The notes: generated from the sequence alone by a model not told the origin. 64,000 nt of DNA from Vibrio barjaei (GCF_001639065.2 NZ_LQXO02000033.1:248001-312000); one strand, 5' to 3'; positions 1 through 7,650 are shown, counted from the stretch's first letter. Numbers and translations are program-made.

Positions 1-456
1 TATAGGGTTAGCGATTTCTGCACCGAGCCTTGCCCATTTGCCTTCAAAGTAGCCATCTTCGCCACGTTCATCGATCACACGACCAACATCTGGACTTTTA
101 CAGCTCCAACATGCCATCGGCATAGGGCCTGATTTAGGATCTGTTGGACCGCCTGTTCTCAGTGTTTGTCTTACATCGTCTAATGCATAAAAGTGACCGC
201 GCGCCTTATTATAGTCTTTAGCAAAGCCATAGCCTGCCCATAGGATGACCATATTAGGGTCATGCGCCAAAGCATCTTCTATTTCTTCACTTTCACTTGT
301 TTCTTTCCACGTTTTATATTGATCGGGATGATCTTTTTCGTAGGCTTGATTTCGAGGGTCAATCAACCCTTCTTCTGATGCTGCATAAGCTGGCACACTC
401 GCGGCGCCTAATAGAGCTATTGCAGCAACGGAACTTAGAATCCAGTGCTTTTTCAC
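1..456 (-). CDS. nrfA: Ammonia-forming cytochrome c nitrite reductase NrfA (partial, N-terminal 152 codons)
   Basis: Periplasmic pentahaem enzyme that reduces nitrite to ammonium with six electrons. The window holds the first 152 codons; the rest lies beyond the left edge. The reading frame starts with GTG at 454-456, preceded by a GGAG ribosome site, and opens with a cleavable signal peptide ([17 protein letters not shown], then a cut near AYA). The diagnostic CWSCK motif, the unusual lysine-ligated catalytic haem site of NrfA, is encoded near position 100 (about residues 119-123). The gene diverges from nrfBCDEF, which supply its electron-transfer partners. An in-frame ATG 14 bp further upstream is followed at once by a stop, so the GTG start is firm. 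Identification is very secure. Confidence 0.96.
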   Translation of the reverse strand, partial: MKKHWILSSVAAIALLGAASVPAYAASEEGLIDPRNQAYEKDHPDQYKTWKETSESEEIEDALAHDPNMVILWAGYGFAKDYNKARGHFYALDDVRQTLRTGGPTDPKSGPMPMACWSCKSPDVGRVIDERGEDGYFEGKWARLGAEIANPI

Positions 457-596
457 AGTGTTATCTCCATATTCTAATTTTTGAAATGCGTTGTGGGGCT
501 ATTTCCCTAAATAAGATTTGGAGACGTCTTATCTTATTAAGACCTGTTAATATTAGCTCATATCCATTAATACTTAATTACATGTCGGGGCGTTTA

Positions 597-610
597 CTGT
601 TTTAGATCAA
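597..610 (-). promoter_or_regulatory. FNR-like binding site upstream of nrfA
   Basis: Read on the minus strand the site is TTGATCTAAAACAG. It matches the FNR consensus TTGAT-N4-ATCAA in the whole left half and 3 of 5 bases in the right half. It lies about 145 bp before the nrfA start, on the side expected for anaerobic activation of nrfA. Assignment is by eye. Confidence 0.5.
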
Positions 611-646
611 TTTATCTAAGTGATTGAGTTCACATCTATTTTCAAC

Positions 647-662
647 TAACCCTAAAGGGGTA
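647..662. promoter_or_regulatory. NarP/NarL-type 7-2-7 heptamer pair
   Basis: The plus strand reads TAACCCT-AA-AGGGGTA. Against the 7-2-7 consensus (TACYYMT-N2-AKRRGTA) one heptamer is perfect on the minus strand (TACCCCT) and the other has a single mismatch. The site is about 51 bp upstream of the FNR-like site relative to nrfA. NarP activation of nrf genes by nitrate or nitrite is established in enteric bacteria; its use here is inferred. Confidence 0.6.
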
Positions 663-732
663 GCTGGTCTTATTTTTAATGGTATTAATTATCATTTTTA
701 AATGGAAGTTATGTAAAAATTCACACGTAAAC

Positions 733-754
733 ATTAGTGATATTGCTCACTAAT
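733..754. promoter_or_regulatory. CRP-like perfect palindrome
   Basis: Arms ATTAGTGA (733-740) and TCACTAAT (747-754) are perfect inverted repeats around a 6-bp spacer TATTGC. The core AGTGA-N6-TCACT has the spacing and half-sites of a CRP site (TGTGA-N6-TCACA) with one symmetric change in each half. It could serve either divergent nrf promoter; FNR-family binding is an alternative. Confidence 0.5.
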
Positions 755-852
755 TACCTCTAAAGTGATAGGCAAATAACACATAGGAAACTATGATCGT
801 CATGTGAAGCGTTGTGGCTCATCCTAAATAAGAATTGATTACATTTCGTTGG

Positions 853-875
853 TAATTACTTAATTCAAGTAATTA
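853..875. repeat. Perfect 9-bp inverted repeat upstream of nrfB
   Basis: Arms TAATTACTT (853-861) and AAGTAATTA (867-875) flank AATTC, about 75 bp before the nrfB start. The inner part resembles a pair of NarP/NarL heptamers with 1-bp rather than 2-bp spacing, so it may be an operator or a 5'-UTR hairpin. Function is not assigned. Confidence 0.45.
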
Positions 876-950
876 TTAGAGGAAAGTTATTAATTATTAA
901 TCTGACTTTGTAGGTTTTACCTTCAATATTGGGTTTAAGGAAAGGATACA

Positions 951-1544
951 ATGGGCAATGTTAAATTGACCATGGTGATAATGCTTCAGGCCCTCCTAGC
1001 ATTTACTCTCTATGGTTATACACTCAATGCCTTAGCTGATGAAGCAGCCCTCGAAAAAGAAGGGGTATCTCAACGGCATAAGGTGGAGTTGATTCGTGAC
1101 AAGGACTATAAATGTGTTCAGTGTCACAAAGACTCTAAACAGACACTTGCTGGCTCTCACGGAGAGGACGCAATCGAAATCATTGGCAGCGAAGTTAATT
1201 GTACTCAATGCCACAGCAATATCGGTCCAGATCACCGTGATGGCGGCTCTACGGTCATTAAATATCATCCCGCGCAATCACAGCCGGGTACCGATAAAAC
1301 ATGGTTAGATCCTGAAACCATCCTCAAAGCAAACAGCCGATGTACCGAATGTCATCAGCCACAATATTTGCGCGACGATAGCTGGACTCATGACGTGCAT
1401 GCGAAAAACCTAACCTGCACCAATTGCCACTCTGTGCATGCCGAGAAAGCGAAAGTACTTTCTTACGACCACAAAGCAACCATTAAGATGTGTGTCGATT
1501 GCCACAAAGACTTCAACGAAAAACGTGAAGAGGAGGGCAAGTAA
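951..1544 (+). CDS. nrfB: Pentahaem cytochrome c NrfB, electron donor to NrfA
   Basis: Periplasmic electron carrier that passes electrons from the NrfCD quinol dehydrogenase to NrfA. The 197-residue protein starts with a signal peptide (hydrophobic residues about 6-28, cut near ALA-DE). It has exactly five CxxCH haem-binding motifs: CVQCH, CTQCH, CTECH, CTNCH and CVDCH, the count expected for NrfB. The ATG follows a good AAGGAAAGG ribosome site. It is the first gene of the plus-strand nrfBCDEF run and ends one base before nrfC, suggesting translational coupling. Motif count, length and context all agree. Confidence 0.95.
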   Translation: MGNVKLTMVIMLQALLAFTLYGYTLNALADEAALEKEGVSQRHKVELIRDKDYKCVQCHKDSKQTLAGSHGEDAIEIIGSEVNCTQCHSNIGPDHRDGGSTVIKYHPAQSQPGTDKTWLDPETILKANSRCTECHQPQYLRDDSWTHDVHAKNLTCTNCHSVHAEKAKVLSYDHKATIKMCVDCHKDFNEKREEEGK

Positions 1545-1545
1545 T

Positions 1546-2232
1546 ATGAGTTGTTCAAGACGAAATTTTCTCGCTGGCACAGGCGCTGTCATCTTTACCA
1601 CGGGTGTGGCAACAACTTCAGTGCTAACGTCACGACAGTCGGTAGCGAGTGATGACACCAAAAAAGCGGTGCGCTATGGCATGTTACATGACGAAAATGC
1701 CTGTATTGGTTGTACCGCTTGTACAGACGCTTGTCGTGAAGTCAACAAAGTACCGGAAGGCGTATCCCGTTTGGAAATTCATCGCTCAGAGCCTATCGGT
1801 GAGTTCCCAGATGTGGAATATCGATTTACTCGTGATTCCTGCCAACACTGTGAAAATCCACCTTGTGTTTACGTGTGTCCTACAGGTGCAGCTTATAAAG
1901 ATGAAGAAACAGGTATCATCGATGTACACAATGAAAAATGTGTAGGTTGTGGTTATTGCTTGGCAGCATGTCCTTACCAAGTGCGCTTCTTCAATCCGGA
2001 AACTCGTTCTGCAGATAAATGTAACTTCTGTCGTGATACCAATTTAGCAGAAGGCAAGTTACCGGCGTGTGTGGAAAGTTGTCCGACTAACGCTTTGGTG
2101 TTTGGTGATTTGAATGATCCAAACAGCGATATTAATAAGATGAAGAGTATCAAGGTGATATACCGTGATAAAGAACAATTAGGGACTAAACCTAAACTGT
2201 TCAAAGTTCCGTTCCATAAGGGGGAGGTATAG
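1546..2232 (+). CDS. nrfC: Nitrite reductase 4Fe-4S ferredoxin subunit NrfC
   Basis: Iron-sulphur subunit that takes electrons from NrfD and passes them to NrfB. The ATG at 1546 gives 228 residues and starts one base after the nrfB stop; a longer in-frame reading exists upstream but would lie inside nrfB. The N-terminus SCSRRNFLAGTG resembles a twin-arginine export signal (SRRNFL), consistent with a periplasmic cofactor-loaded protein. Four ferredoxin-type cysteine clusters are visible: CIGCTACTDAC, CQHCENPPCVYVCP, CVGCGYCLAACP and a last CNFC...CVESCP pair. A GAGG ribosome site lies about 11 bp before the ATG, inside the nrfB end. Confidence 0.95.
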   Translation: MSCSRRNFLAGTGAVIFTTGVATTSVLTSRQSVASDDTKKAVRYGMLHDENACIGCTACTDACREVNKVPEGVSRLEIHRSEPIGEFPDVEYRFTRDSCQHCENPPCVYVCPTGAAYKDEETGIIDVHNEKCVGCGYCLAACPYQVRFFNPETRSADKCNFCRDTNLAEGKLPACVESCPTNALVFGDLNDPNSDINKMKSIKVIYRDKEQLGTKPKLFKVPFHKGEV

Positions 2233-2233
2233 T

Positions 2234-3190
2234 ATGAGTACTTGGGAAACTGCCTTTCATTTCGACTCTCTTGTGTGGGATTGGATTATTGCGATCTATC
2301 TATTCTTGGCTGGTATGTCCGCAGGTTCTGCACTGATAGCGATTTATCTTAAGCGAAAAGTCATAGAAGGCGATCCAGCGCAAAATGGCATCCTGAAGGC
2401 GATGGCCTGGTTGGCGCCATTTGGCATTATTGTTGGTCTGTTGATCTTGGTATTCCACTTAACCAAGCCACTCGAGTTTTGGAAAATTATGATTTACTTC
2501 AACCCAACGTCAGTGATGTCGATGGGTGTCATCTTGTTCCAAGTCTACATGGTTGTCTTGTTTGTGTGGATTGGCATGATTTTCAGAAAGCCAATTATGG
2601 ATGTGTTGGGAAGCAAGTTTGATTTTGTAGAAAACATTCTGATTAAGTTCGAGAAAATTGAGAATGGTTTGGAGTTGTTTTTAGGTTTCTTAGCTATCGT
2701 ATTAGCGGCTTATACTGGCTTCTTATTATCGGCACTGAAAACCTATCCAATGCTTAACAACCCAGTGCTTCCGATTTTGTTCTTGTTCTCAAGTTTGTCG
2801 TCGGGTGCCGCTGCAAGTCTATTGTTTGGTATTTTGGTGTTTAAAGAAGATGCGCACAGCCCAAGTGTCAAATGGGTACACAGCTTTGAACGTCCTGTCG
2901 TCTTGTTCGAACTGTTTGTCATCGTTACCTTCTTTACCGGTCTTATCTTTAGTGGTGGTCAAAATGAAGCGGCCGCTTGGAACGCTATCGGCGGTGGATT
3001 CTGGTCTAGCTGGTTCTGGTATGGCGTTATTGGTATGGGTATGTTGTTACCTTTGGCAATGAACTTCTTTAGCTCTGAAAAGGCAAAGCATAACCACGGC
3101 TTTATCTTAGTCGTCACAAGCCTTAGCTTAATCGGTGTTCTGATGCTACGTACGTTTGTGCTTTATGCAGGTCAAATGACGGTAGTCTAA
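2234..3190 (+). CDS. nrfD: NrfD/PsrC family membrane quinol dehydrogenase subunit
   Basis: Integral membrane subunit that oxidises menaquinol or ubiquinol and feeds NrfC. The 318-residue protein is almost all hydrophobic, with about eight predicted membrane helices, and carries the NrfD-family N-terminal stretch WDWIIAIYLFLAGMSAGSA. It starts one base after nrfC with a GGGGGAGG ribosome site inside the nrfC end. The length is normal for NrfD. Conserved glycine and serine residues near the start of helix 1 support the family assignment. It is followed by hairpins that separate the structural genes nrfBCD from the maturation genes nrfEF. Confidence 0.94.
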   Translation: MSTWETAFHFDSLVWDWIIAIYLFLAGMSAGSALIAIYLKRKVIEGDPAQNGILKAMAWLAPFGIIVGLLILVFHLTKPLEFWKIMIYFNPTSVMSMGVILFQVYMVVLFVWIGMIFRKPIMDVLGSKFDFVENILIKFEKIENGLELFLGFLAIVLAAYTGFLLSALKTYPMLNNPVLPILFLFSSLSSGAAASLLFGILVFKEDAHSPSVKWVHSFERPVVLFELFVIVTFFTGLIFSGGQNEAAAWNAIGGGFWSSWFWYGVIGMGMLLPLAMNFFSSEKAKHNHGFILVVTSLSLIGVLMLRTFVLYAGQMTVV

Positions 3191-3197
3191 ATATACT

Positions 3198-3268
3198 ATC
3201 CCCGTGAAAGCGGGGATCTTCTAAAGCACTCTCGGCACAAATTTTCATCGAGTGTGTTTTAGAAGAGC
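3198..3268 (+). promoter_or_regulatory. Two consecutive RNA stem-loops between nrfD and nrfE
   Basis: The first stem is ATCCCCG (3198-3204) with CGGGGAT (3211-3217). The second is longer and imperfect: CTTCTAAA (3218-3225) pairs with TTTAGAAG (3258-3265), and CACTC (3227-3231) with GAGTG (3250-3254). Neither is followed by a U tract, so they are more likely a processing or stabilising element, or a partial attenuator between nrfBCD and nrfEF, than a full intrinsic terminator. Confidence 0.55.
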
Positions 3269-3309
3269 AGCAGAGTCGTTTTCACTCTTGGCAACAACAT
3301 AGAGGTTAC

Positions 3310-5280
3310 ATGATCGGGTACATTGGATTATTCACTTTGATAGTCGTTGCTGTCACGAGTAGTTTTGCGAGTATAAGCGGAGTCGCCTCCTATCGACTGC
3401 CGCTGCAACATAGACTGCACCTAGATAAAGTGGTGCAATTACTGACGTTACTAAGCATGTTATTTGCGGTTGCTGCTATCGTGGTACTTGCTGTCGCCTT
3501 CGCTGTTGATGACTACTCAATAAAATACGTTTCAGATAATTCAAACAGTCAACTTCATCTCGGTTACAAGATTGCTGCCACCTGGGGTGGCCATCAGGGA
3601 TCGATGTTATTCTGGGTTGTGACGCTGTCACTTTGGGGCGCAGCTCTTTCTTTCATTCAAGACTCTGTCAGACGACATGCTTTGTGGTTAATGCAGCTTC
3701 TCGTCGCTATATTCGCCTGGTTTACATTGCTTGCGTCTAATCCATTTGAGTTAAATGCCGTAATACCAACTCAAGGCAGAGACTTAAACCCAATGCTTCA
3801 AGACATTGGTCTTATCATTCACCCGCCATTGTTGTACGTCGGCTATGTCGGGTTTGCATCGGTATTAGCGCTAGCCTTGGGTTCTCTGTTTACTTCGTCT
3901 TTGGAGGCATCGGCTAATTCAACCCAATGGGTGGTGAGTGCAAGAGTGTGTGCTGTGGTTGCATGGCTATTTTTGACTGCGGGTATCGCTGTCGGCTCTT
4001 GGTGGGCGTATTACGAACTCGGTTGGGGAGGCTGGTGGTTCTGGGACCCTGTGGAGAATGCCTCATTGCTACCTTGGTTAACCAGTTGCGCGCTATTACA
4101 CACTATGATGCTTGCTAAACACCGTCAGTTGGTGTTCTGGACCTATTCTTTGGCATTCATTACTTTCTGCTTGAGTATCTTAGGCACCTTTATTGTTCGC
4201 TCGGGTGTGTTGACTTCTGTTCATGCATTTGCAGTTGACCCAACCAAAGGTTTCAGTCTGTTGGCGATTTTAACCATCATTTTTGTTCTGGCCTTTGTTT
4301 CTTTGATACTACGTTCGGATAGCCTTCATTCTAAGGCTATCACTGACATTCGAACCAAACCGTTTCTGATACTAATTGCTGCAAACCTGTTTACGTTGGC
4401 GACCATGGTTGTGGTGTTTGGGACGTTTTATCCAATGGTGTATGAGCTTCTGGGCTTAGGCAATATTTCCGTTGGCGCGCCGTATTTCAATTTGTTGTTT
4501 GGTCCACTCTCCATTTTTGCTTTATTTGTCATGGGGTTTGTACCGTTTTGTCGGTGGAAATCTGATGAGAAACGAGTGCTTACCCCACTCATGGCGGTCT
4601 TGTTTGTTGCCAGTTTAATCGTCGCATTTGCCGTCGTTTTGTATTACTCACTCCATAACGCACATGTTGGTGCAGAGTGGTCATTTTGGGCGTTTATGAC
4701 AGTCTGGGGCAGTGTGTGGGTGGTATTGTCTCATCTGCGGCTATTGTACAGTCATAAGATGAATCATGGCCTATATGCAGTGATACTGGCGCACGTTGGT
4801 ATTGCTGTAGCCGCATTTGGCTCTGCGATGAATGCAGAGTATTCGTATGAAATGACAAGGAAGCTAGGACCGGGTTCTAGTGTAGAGTTTGGTGATTTTA
4901 ACGTTCGTTATCTTGATACCCATCTCTACGTTGCTCGCTCATTCAGCTCAGAACAAGCTGAGATTGAAATTACTCCACTATCGAATCCTTCAAAAATACA
5001 ACGTGCTTATCCTGAGAAGAGGCATTATCCCGTGCGCGTGATGAACATGACAGAGCCTTCGATGACACCAAAATGGGATGGCGATATTTACATATCATTG
5101 GGTGATAAAGTGGATGCTGTGCACTACGCGGTTCGCATCCAGTTTAAAGCGTTTGTGCGATGGATATGGTTAGGGGCGTTGTTGGTTTGTTTATCTGGAG
5201 TTTGGATGTTGTTGTCTCCCTTATTCGCACCTAAGCGTGTGCAATGTGAAAATAGTGTAGGAGGCACTAATGTTGTTTAG
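3310..5280 (+). CDS. nrfE: NrfE/CcmF-family haem lyase subunit
   Basis: Membrane subunit of the haem lyase that attaches haem to apocytochromes; the NrfE branch is dedicated to the special CWSCK haem of NrfA. The 656-residue protein has many membrane helices, the CcmF-type WGGHQGSMLFW motif near residues 94-104 and the tryptophan-rich haem-handling segment WWAYYELGWGGWWFWDPVEN near residues 232-251. The C-terminal periplasmic part before the last helix is typical of CcmF/NrfE. Context in the nrf cluster favours NrfE over the general CcmF. Its end overlaps nrfF by 11 bp, indicating coupled translation. Confidence 0.9.
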   Translation: MIGYIGLFTLIVVAVTSSFASISGVASYRLPLQHRLHLDKVVQLLTLLSMLFAVAAIVVLAVAFAVDDYSIKYVSDNSNSQLHLGYKIAATWGGHQGSMLFWVVTLSLWGAALSFIQDSVRRHALWLMQLLVAIFAWFTLLASNPFELNAVIPTQGRDLNPMLQDIGLIIHPPLLYVGYVGFASVLALALGSLFTSSLEASANSTQWVVSARVCAVVAWLFLTAGIAVGSWWAYYELGWGGWWFWDPVENASLLPWLTSCALLHTMMLAKHRQLVFWTYSLAFITFCLSILGTFIVRSGVLTSVHAFAVDPTKGFSLLAILTIIFVLAFVSLILRSDSLHSKAITDIRTKPFLILIAANLFTLATMVVVFGTFYPMVYELLGLGNISVGAPYFNLLFGPLSIFALFVMGFVPFCRWKSDEKRVLTPLMAVLFVASLIVAFAVVLYYSLHNAHVGAEWSFWAFMTVWGSVWVVLSHLRLLYSHKMNHGLYAVILAHVGIAVAAFGSAMNAEYSYEMTRKLGPGSSVEFGDFNVRYLDTHLYVARSFSSEQAEIEITPLSNPSKIQRAYPEKRHYPVRVMNMTEPSMTPKWDGDIYISLGDKVDAVHYAVRIQFKAFVRWIWLGALLVCLSGVWMLLSPLFAPKRVQCENSVGGTNVV

Positions 5281-5686
5281 GAATATCGTAATCACTGGCT
5301 TAGTCTTATTATGTTCTATCCTGGTGCCAGTTGTTCATGGCTCTGAGAGTCAATTTGTGGAACTGTTTGAATTTGATTCACCCAAACAGCAGAAACAAGC
5401 GATAGAACTGGCTAAAACACTACGTTGCCCAATGTGCCAAAATCAGAACTTAATTGAGTCAAATTCTCCGGTCGCGAAAGACATTCGTCTAAAAGTGTTC
5501 GAATTAATCAAACAAGGGAAAACAAATCAAGAAGTGAAGGACTTTATGGTTGCTCGTTACGGAGAACACGTGCTTTATCGACCATCTATGAGTGGTCATA
5601 ATGCGTTGCTATGGGGAGCGCCTATCGTGTTTGCTCTGGGGCTCGTCTTGGTTATCTTTGTTAATGTAAAACGTAGAACTCAATAA
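5270..5686 (+). CDS. nrfF: NrfF/CcmH-family haem lyase thiol-redox subunit
   Basis: Membrane-anchored periplasmic protein that reduces or presents the haem-binding cysteines of apo-NrfA to the NrfE lyase. The 138 residues comprise an N-terminal signal or anchor (about 7-24), a CcmH/NrfF helical domain with the redox motif RCPMCQNQN (about residues 52-60) and a C-terminal membrane helix (about 113-132). The ATG at 5270 lies inside the nrfE 3' end with GGAGG just before it. No nrfG (TPR) gene follows; the next gene is an unrelated acetyltransferase. Confidence 0.92.
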   Translation: MLFRNIVITGLVLLCSILVPVVHGSESQFVELFEFDSPKQQKQAIELAKTLRCPMCQNQNLIESNSPVAKDIRLKVFELIKQGKTNQEVKDFMVARYGEHVLYRPSMSGHNALLWGAPIVFALGLVLVIFVNVKRRTQ

Positions 5687-5727
5687 TATCCAGTTGATTT
5701 TTCAGTGATAATTGTATATTCCTTTAA

Positions 5728-5757
5728 CCCTATTGGTGCAAATAGGGAGGGTTGTAC
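5728..5757 (+). promoter_or_regulatory. Hairpin overlapping the Shine-Dalgarno of the next gene
   Basis: CCCTATT (5728-5734) and AATAGGG (5741-5747) form a perfect 7-bp stem with a 6-nt loop. The right arm contains the first part of the GGGAGG ribosome site (5745-5750) of the acetyltransferase starting at 5758, so folding would partly hide it. A role in translational control is inferred. Confidence 0.5.
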
Positions 5758-6177
5758 ATGTCATATTTCATTTCTTCGGACAAACGTTTATTAGATATTC
5801 CTCTTATCCATAGTGAGTTAGCTAATAGCTATTGGGCTAAAGGTATTCCTCTCAGCGTGGTCGAAAAATCCATCGAACATTCTCTTTGTTTTGGTGTGTA
5901 TACCACCTCTAATGAGCAAGTCGGCTTCGCTCGAATGATAACTGATAGAGCGACGTTTGCTTATTTAAGCGATGTATTTGTGGTTGAAAAAGCAAAAGGA
6001 GAAGGGTTGGGTAAGCAACTCATTAAAGCCATTGACGATCATCCAGAGCTGCAAGGATTAAGACGTATCATGCTTGCGACAAGTGACGCTCATGGATTGT
6101 ATCGGCAGTTTGGTTATCAAGAAGTGAATAACCCTCAGATCTTAATGCAGAAATGGAATCCAGCGATATATGACTAG
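5758..6177 (+). CDS. GNAT family N-acetyltransferase
   Basis: Probable cytosolic acyl-CoA-dependent acetyltransferase of unknown substrate, 139 residues. The acetyl-CoA loop (GEGLGKQLIKAI, a Q/R-x-x-G-x-A/G-like motif A) is in the second half after the beta strand AYLSDVFV, and the terminal LYRQFGYQ is the usual GNAT motif B end. ATG 5758 is preferred to TTG 5752 because GGGAGG lies 7 bp upstream. It is the first of a close series of GNAT genes and overlaps the next by 8 bp. The substrate cannot be read from the sequence. Confidence 0.85.
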   Translation: MSYFISSDKRLLDIPLIHSELANSYWAKGIPLSVVEKSIEHSLCFGVYTTSNEQVGFARMITDRATFAYLSDVFVVEKAKGEGLGKQLIKAIDDHPELQGLRRIMLATSDAHGLYRQFGYQEVNNPQILMQKWNPAIYD

Positions 6178-6658
6178 ATCTGTGCTCACGTTCGACACTA
6201 TCTCTCAACACCCTGAGTTTAAGGCTACCATTGTTAATTGGTATTATCATCAGTGGGGAAAAAGAGACCCTAACAATTCACTTGAAAGCTATACAACCAA
6301 GCTTGATGATTTACTCGAGAATGGTGGTATTCCTGTCAGTGTCGTGGGTGTACAAGGTGGTGAATTGGTTGCTACCGCACACTTAAGACGAAATGAAATT
6401 CCTAGTTTCGAGAATTACGAGTTTTGGTTGGGTGGTGTTTATGTACATCCATCGCATCGAGCCTCAGGAGTAGCTTCGCAGTTAGTGAAGCAAATGATAG
6501 CAGAAGCCAAACAGTTCGGTATCAAGACACTCTACCTTCAAACAGAGAACCTTACGGGTGGGCTCTACGCCAAATTAGGGTGGGAGAAGCGACATCAACT
6601 CAACAATAAGGGTGTTGAAGTCATCGTCATGGCAAAGGAGTTAAGCAGTGACGCCTAA
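6170..6658 (+). CDS. GNAT family N-acetyltransferase
   Basis: Second GNAT protein, 162 residues. The acetyl-CoA-binding region is HPSHRASGVASQLVKQMI (about 99-116), following the strand FWLGGVYV. The terminal LYAKLGWEKRH matches motif B. The N-terminal part HPEFKATIVNWYYHQWG resembles GNATs that act on small amines, but I cannot name a substrate. The start overlaps the previous gene by 8 bp and its end overlaps the ASCH gene by 11 bp, so the three are probably translated from one message. Confidence 0.86.
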   Translation: MTRSVLTFDTISQHPEFKATIVNWYYHQWGKRDPNNSLESYTTKLDDLLENGGIPVSVVGVQGGELVATAHLRRNEIPSFENYEFWLGGVYVHPSHRASGVASQLVKQMIAEAKQFGIKTLYLQTENLTGGLYAKLGWEKRHQLNNKGVEVIVMAKELSSDA

Positions 6659-7115
6659 ACAGCAAACATTTCTAAACCAGTACTTAGAACAGTTAACTAC
6701 CTCAGAGCGAGCAAGCATAAAAGATGTGATTGCCGAGCATTTTTGTGGCGATGAATACAATGCCAACCAATGCGCGAAGCTAATTAATGAAGGTATTAAA
6801 ACCGCTTCATGTAGCCTAAAAGCGGGGTATGAGATTGAGCAAAAGCCATTGCCTCAAGTTGGGCGGTTGTCTGTTGTTTTGGACTGGGAACAAAATCCTA
6901 TCTGTATCGTCAAATTGACATCGGTTGAAGTTTGTCCGTTTAATCAGGTATCTGAAGCGTTTGCTTATGCGGAAGGTGAAGGAGACAGGACCTATCAATG
7001 GTGGAAGCAAGCGCATCTACGTTTCTTTGAAGGGTATGCGAACGAACTGAACATTACATTTAGTGAGTATGATGACTTGGTGCTTGAGCGTTTTGAAAAA
7101 GTGTTTCCGAGGTAA
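6648..7115 (+). CDS. ASCH domain-containing protein
   Basis: Small 155-residue protein of the ASCH superfamily, related to PUA-like folds that bind RNA or act on modified nucleosides. The family is recognised by the pattern KLINEGIKTASCSLKAGYE, then strands around GRLSVVLDWEQNPICIVKLTSVEVCPF, then DRTYQWWKQAHLRFF. Such proteins often occur beside acetyltransferases; members such as YqfB are amidohydrolases of N4-acetylcytidine. The GTG start at 6648 has AAAGGAG 7 bp upstream and lies inside the preceding GNAT gene. Role here is unknown. Confidence 0.82.
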   Translation: MTPKQQTFLNQYLEQLTTSERASIKDVIAEHFCGDEYNANQCAKLINEGIKTASCSLKAGYEIEQKPLPQVGRLSVVLDWEQNPICIVKLTSVEVCPFNQVSEAFAYAEGEGDRTYQWWKQAHLRFFEGYANELNITFSEYDDLVLERFEKVFPR

Positions 7116-7121
7116 TTGATC

Positions 7122-7649
7122 ATGCTTACTCTAGAAACACCTCGATTGCAGCTAAGACAAATTGATCGTAGTGACTTCGATCTTTTCCAAAAACTACACC
7201 AAGATCTAGAGATTATCCGTTTGTGTTTTGATGCTCCCTCGATAGAGGAGATCAAACAACGATTCGAAGAGCGACTGCCGGTTTGGCAGTCAGGTAGCGA
7301 TCAGTGGTTATGCATGACAGTTGTGTTAAAAAGTAACCAAGCTAAGGTCGGTGTTACCGGGTTCAAGGTATCAAATCGCGTTGCGGAAGTCGGTTATCTC
7401 ATGCTCACCGAATATCAAGGGGTGGGTATTGCAACAGAGTCGCTAAAATGCGTTCTAGATTGGGGAATATCGCAACTCGACCTCTCAAAGTTTAATGCTG
7501 TCGTGACTCAAGGTAATCATGGCTCTGAACGAGTGTTAGAGAAATGTGGATTTCATATTAAAGCGATAGAGAAAGAGGCGTATGTTATCGGAGGAAAAAC
7601 GTACGACGATATTATTTATCAGCGCAATGTCACGAAGAAAGGAGAGTAA
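7122..7649 (+). CDS. GNAT family N-acetyltransferase (RimJ/RimL type)
   Basis: 175 residues beginning LTLETPRLQLRQIDRSD, the hallmark opening of RimJ/RimL-like acetyltransferases (ETPRLxLR). The acetyl-CoA site is MLTEYQGVGIATESLK, and the end GSERVLEKCGFHIKA is the usual N-acetyl-motif closing. ATG 7122 is preferred over TTG 7116 because GAGG is 9 bp upstream. RimJ/RimL enzymes acetylate N-termini of ribosomal proteins, but many relatives act on antibiotics or small amines, so the substrate is open. Confidence 0.86.
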   Translation: MLTLETPRLQLRQIDRSDFDLFQKLHQDLEIIRLCFDAPSIEEIKQRFEERLPVWQSGSDQWLCMTVVLKSNQAKVGVTGFKVSNRVAEVGYLMLTEYQGVGIATESLKCVLDWGISQLDLSKFNAVVTQGNHGSERVLEKCGFHIKAIEKEAYVIGGKTYDDIIYQRNVTKKGE

Positions 7650-7650
7650 A

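Larger units (their letters stand above)
457..950. promoter_or_regulatory. Divergent nrfA / nrfB regulatory region
   Basis: This 494-bp gap lies between the divergent starts of nrfA and nrfB and has no credible gene. It is A+T rich and contains three symmetric elements described separately: an FNR-like site at 597-610, a NarP/NarL-type 7-2-7 site at 647-662 and a CRP-like palindrome at 733-754. A further perfect inverted repeat lies at 853-875. If the FNR-like site sits at the usual -41.5, transcription of nrfA would begin near 562, with TATTAA at 572-567 (minus strand) as the -10. This arrangement is inferred from sequence only. Confidence 0.7.
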
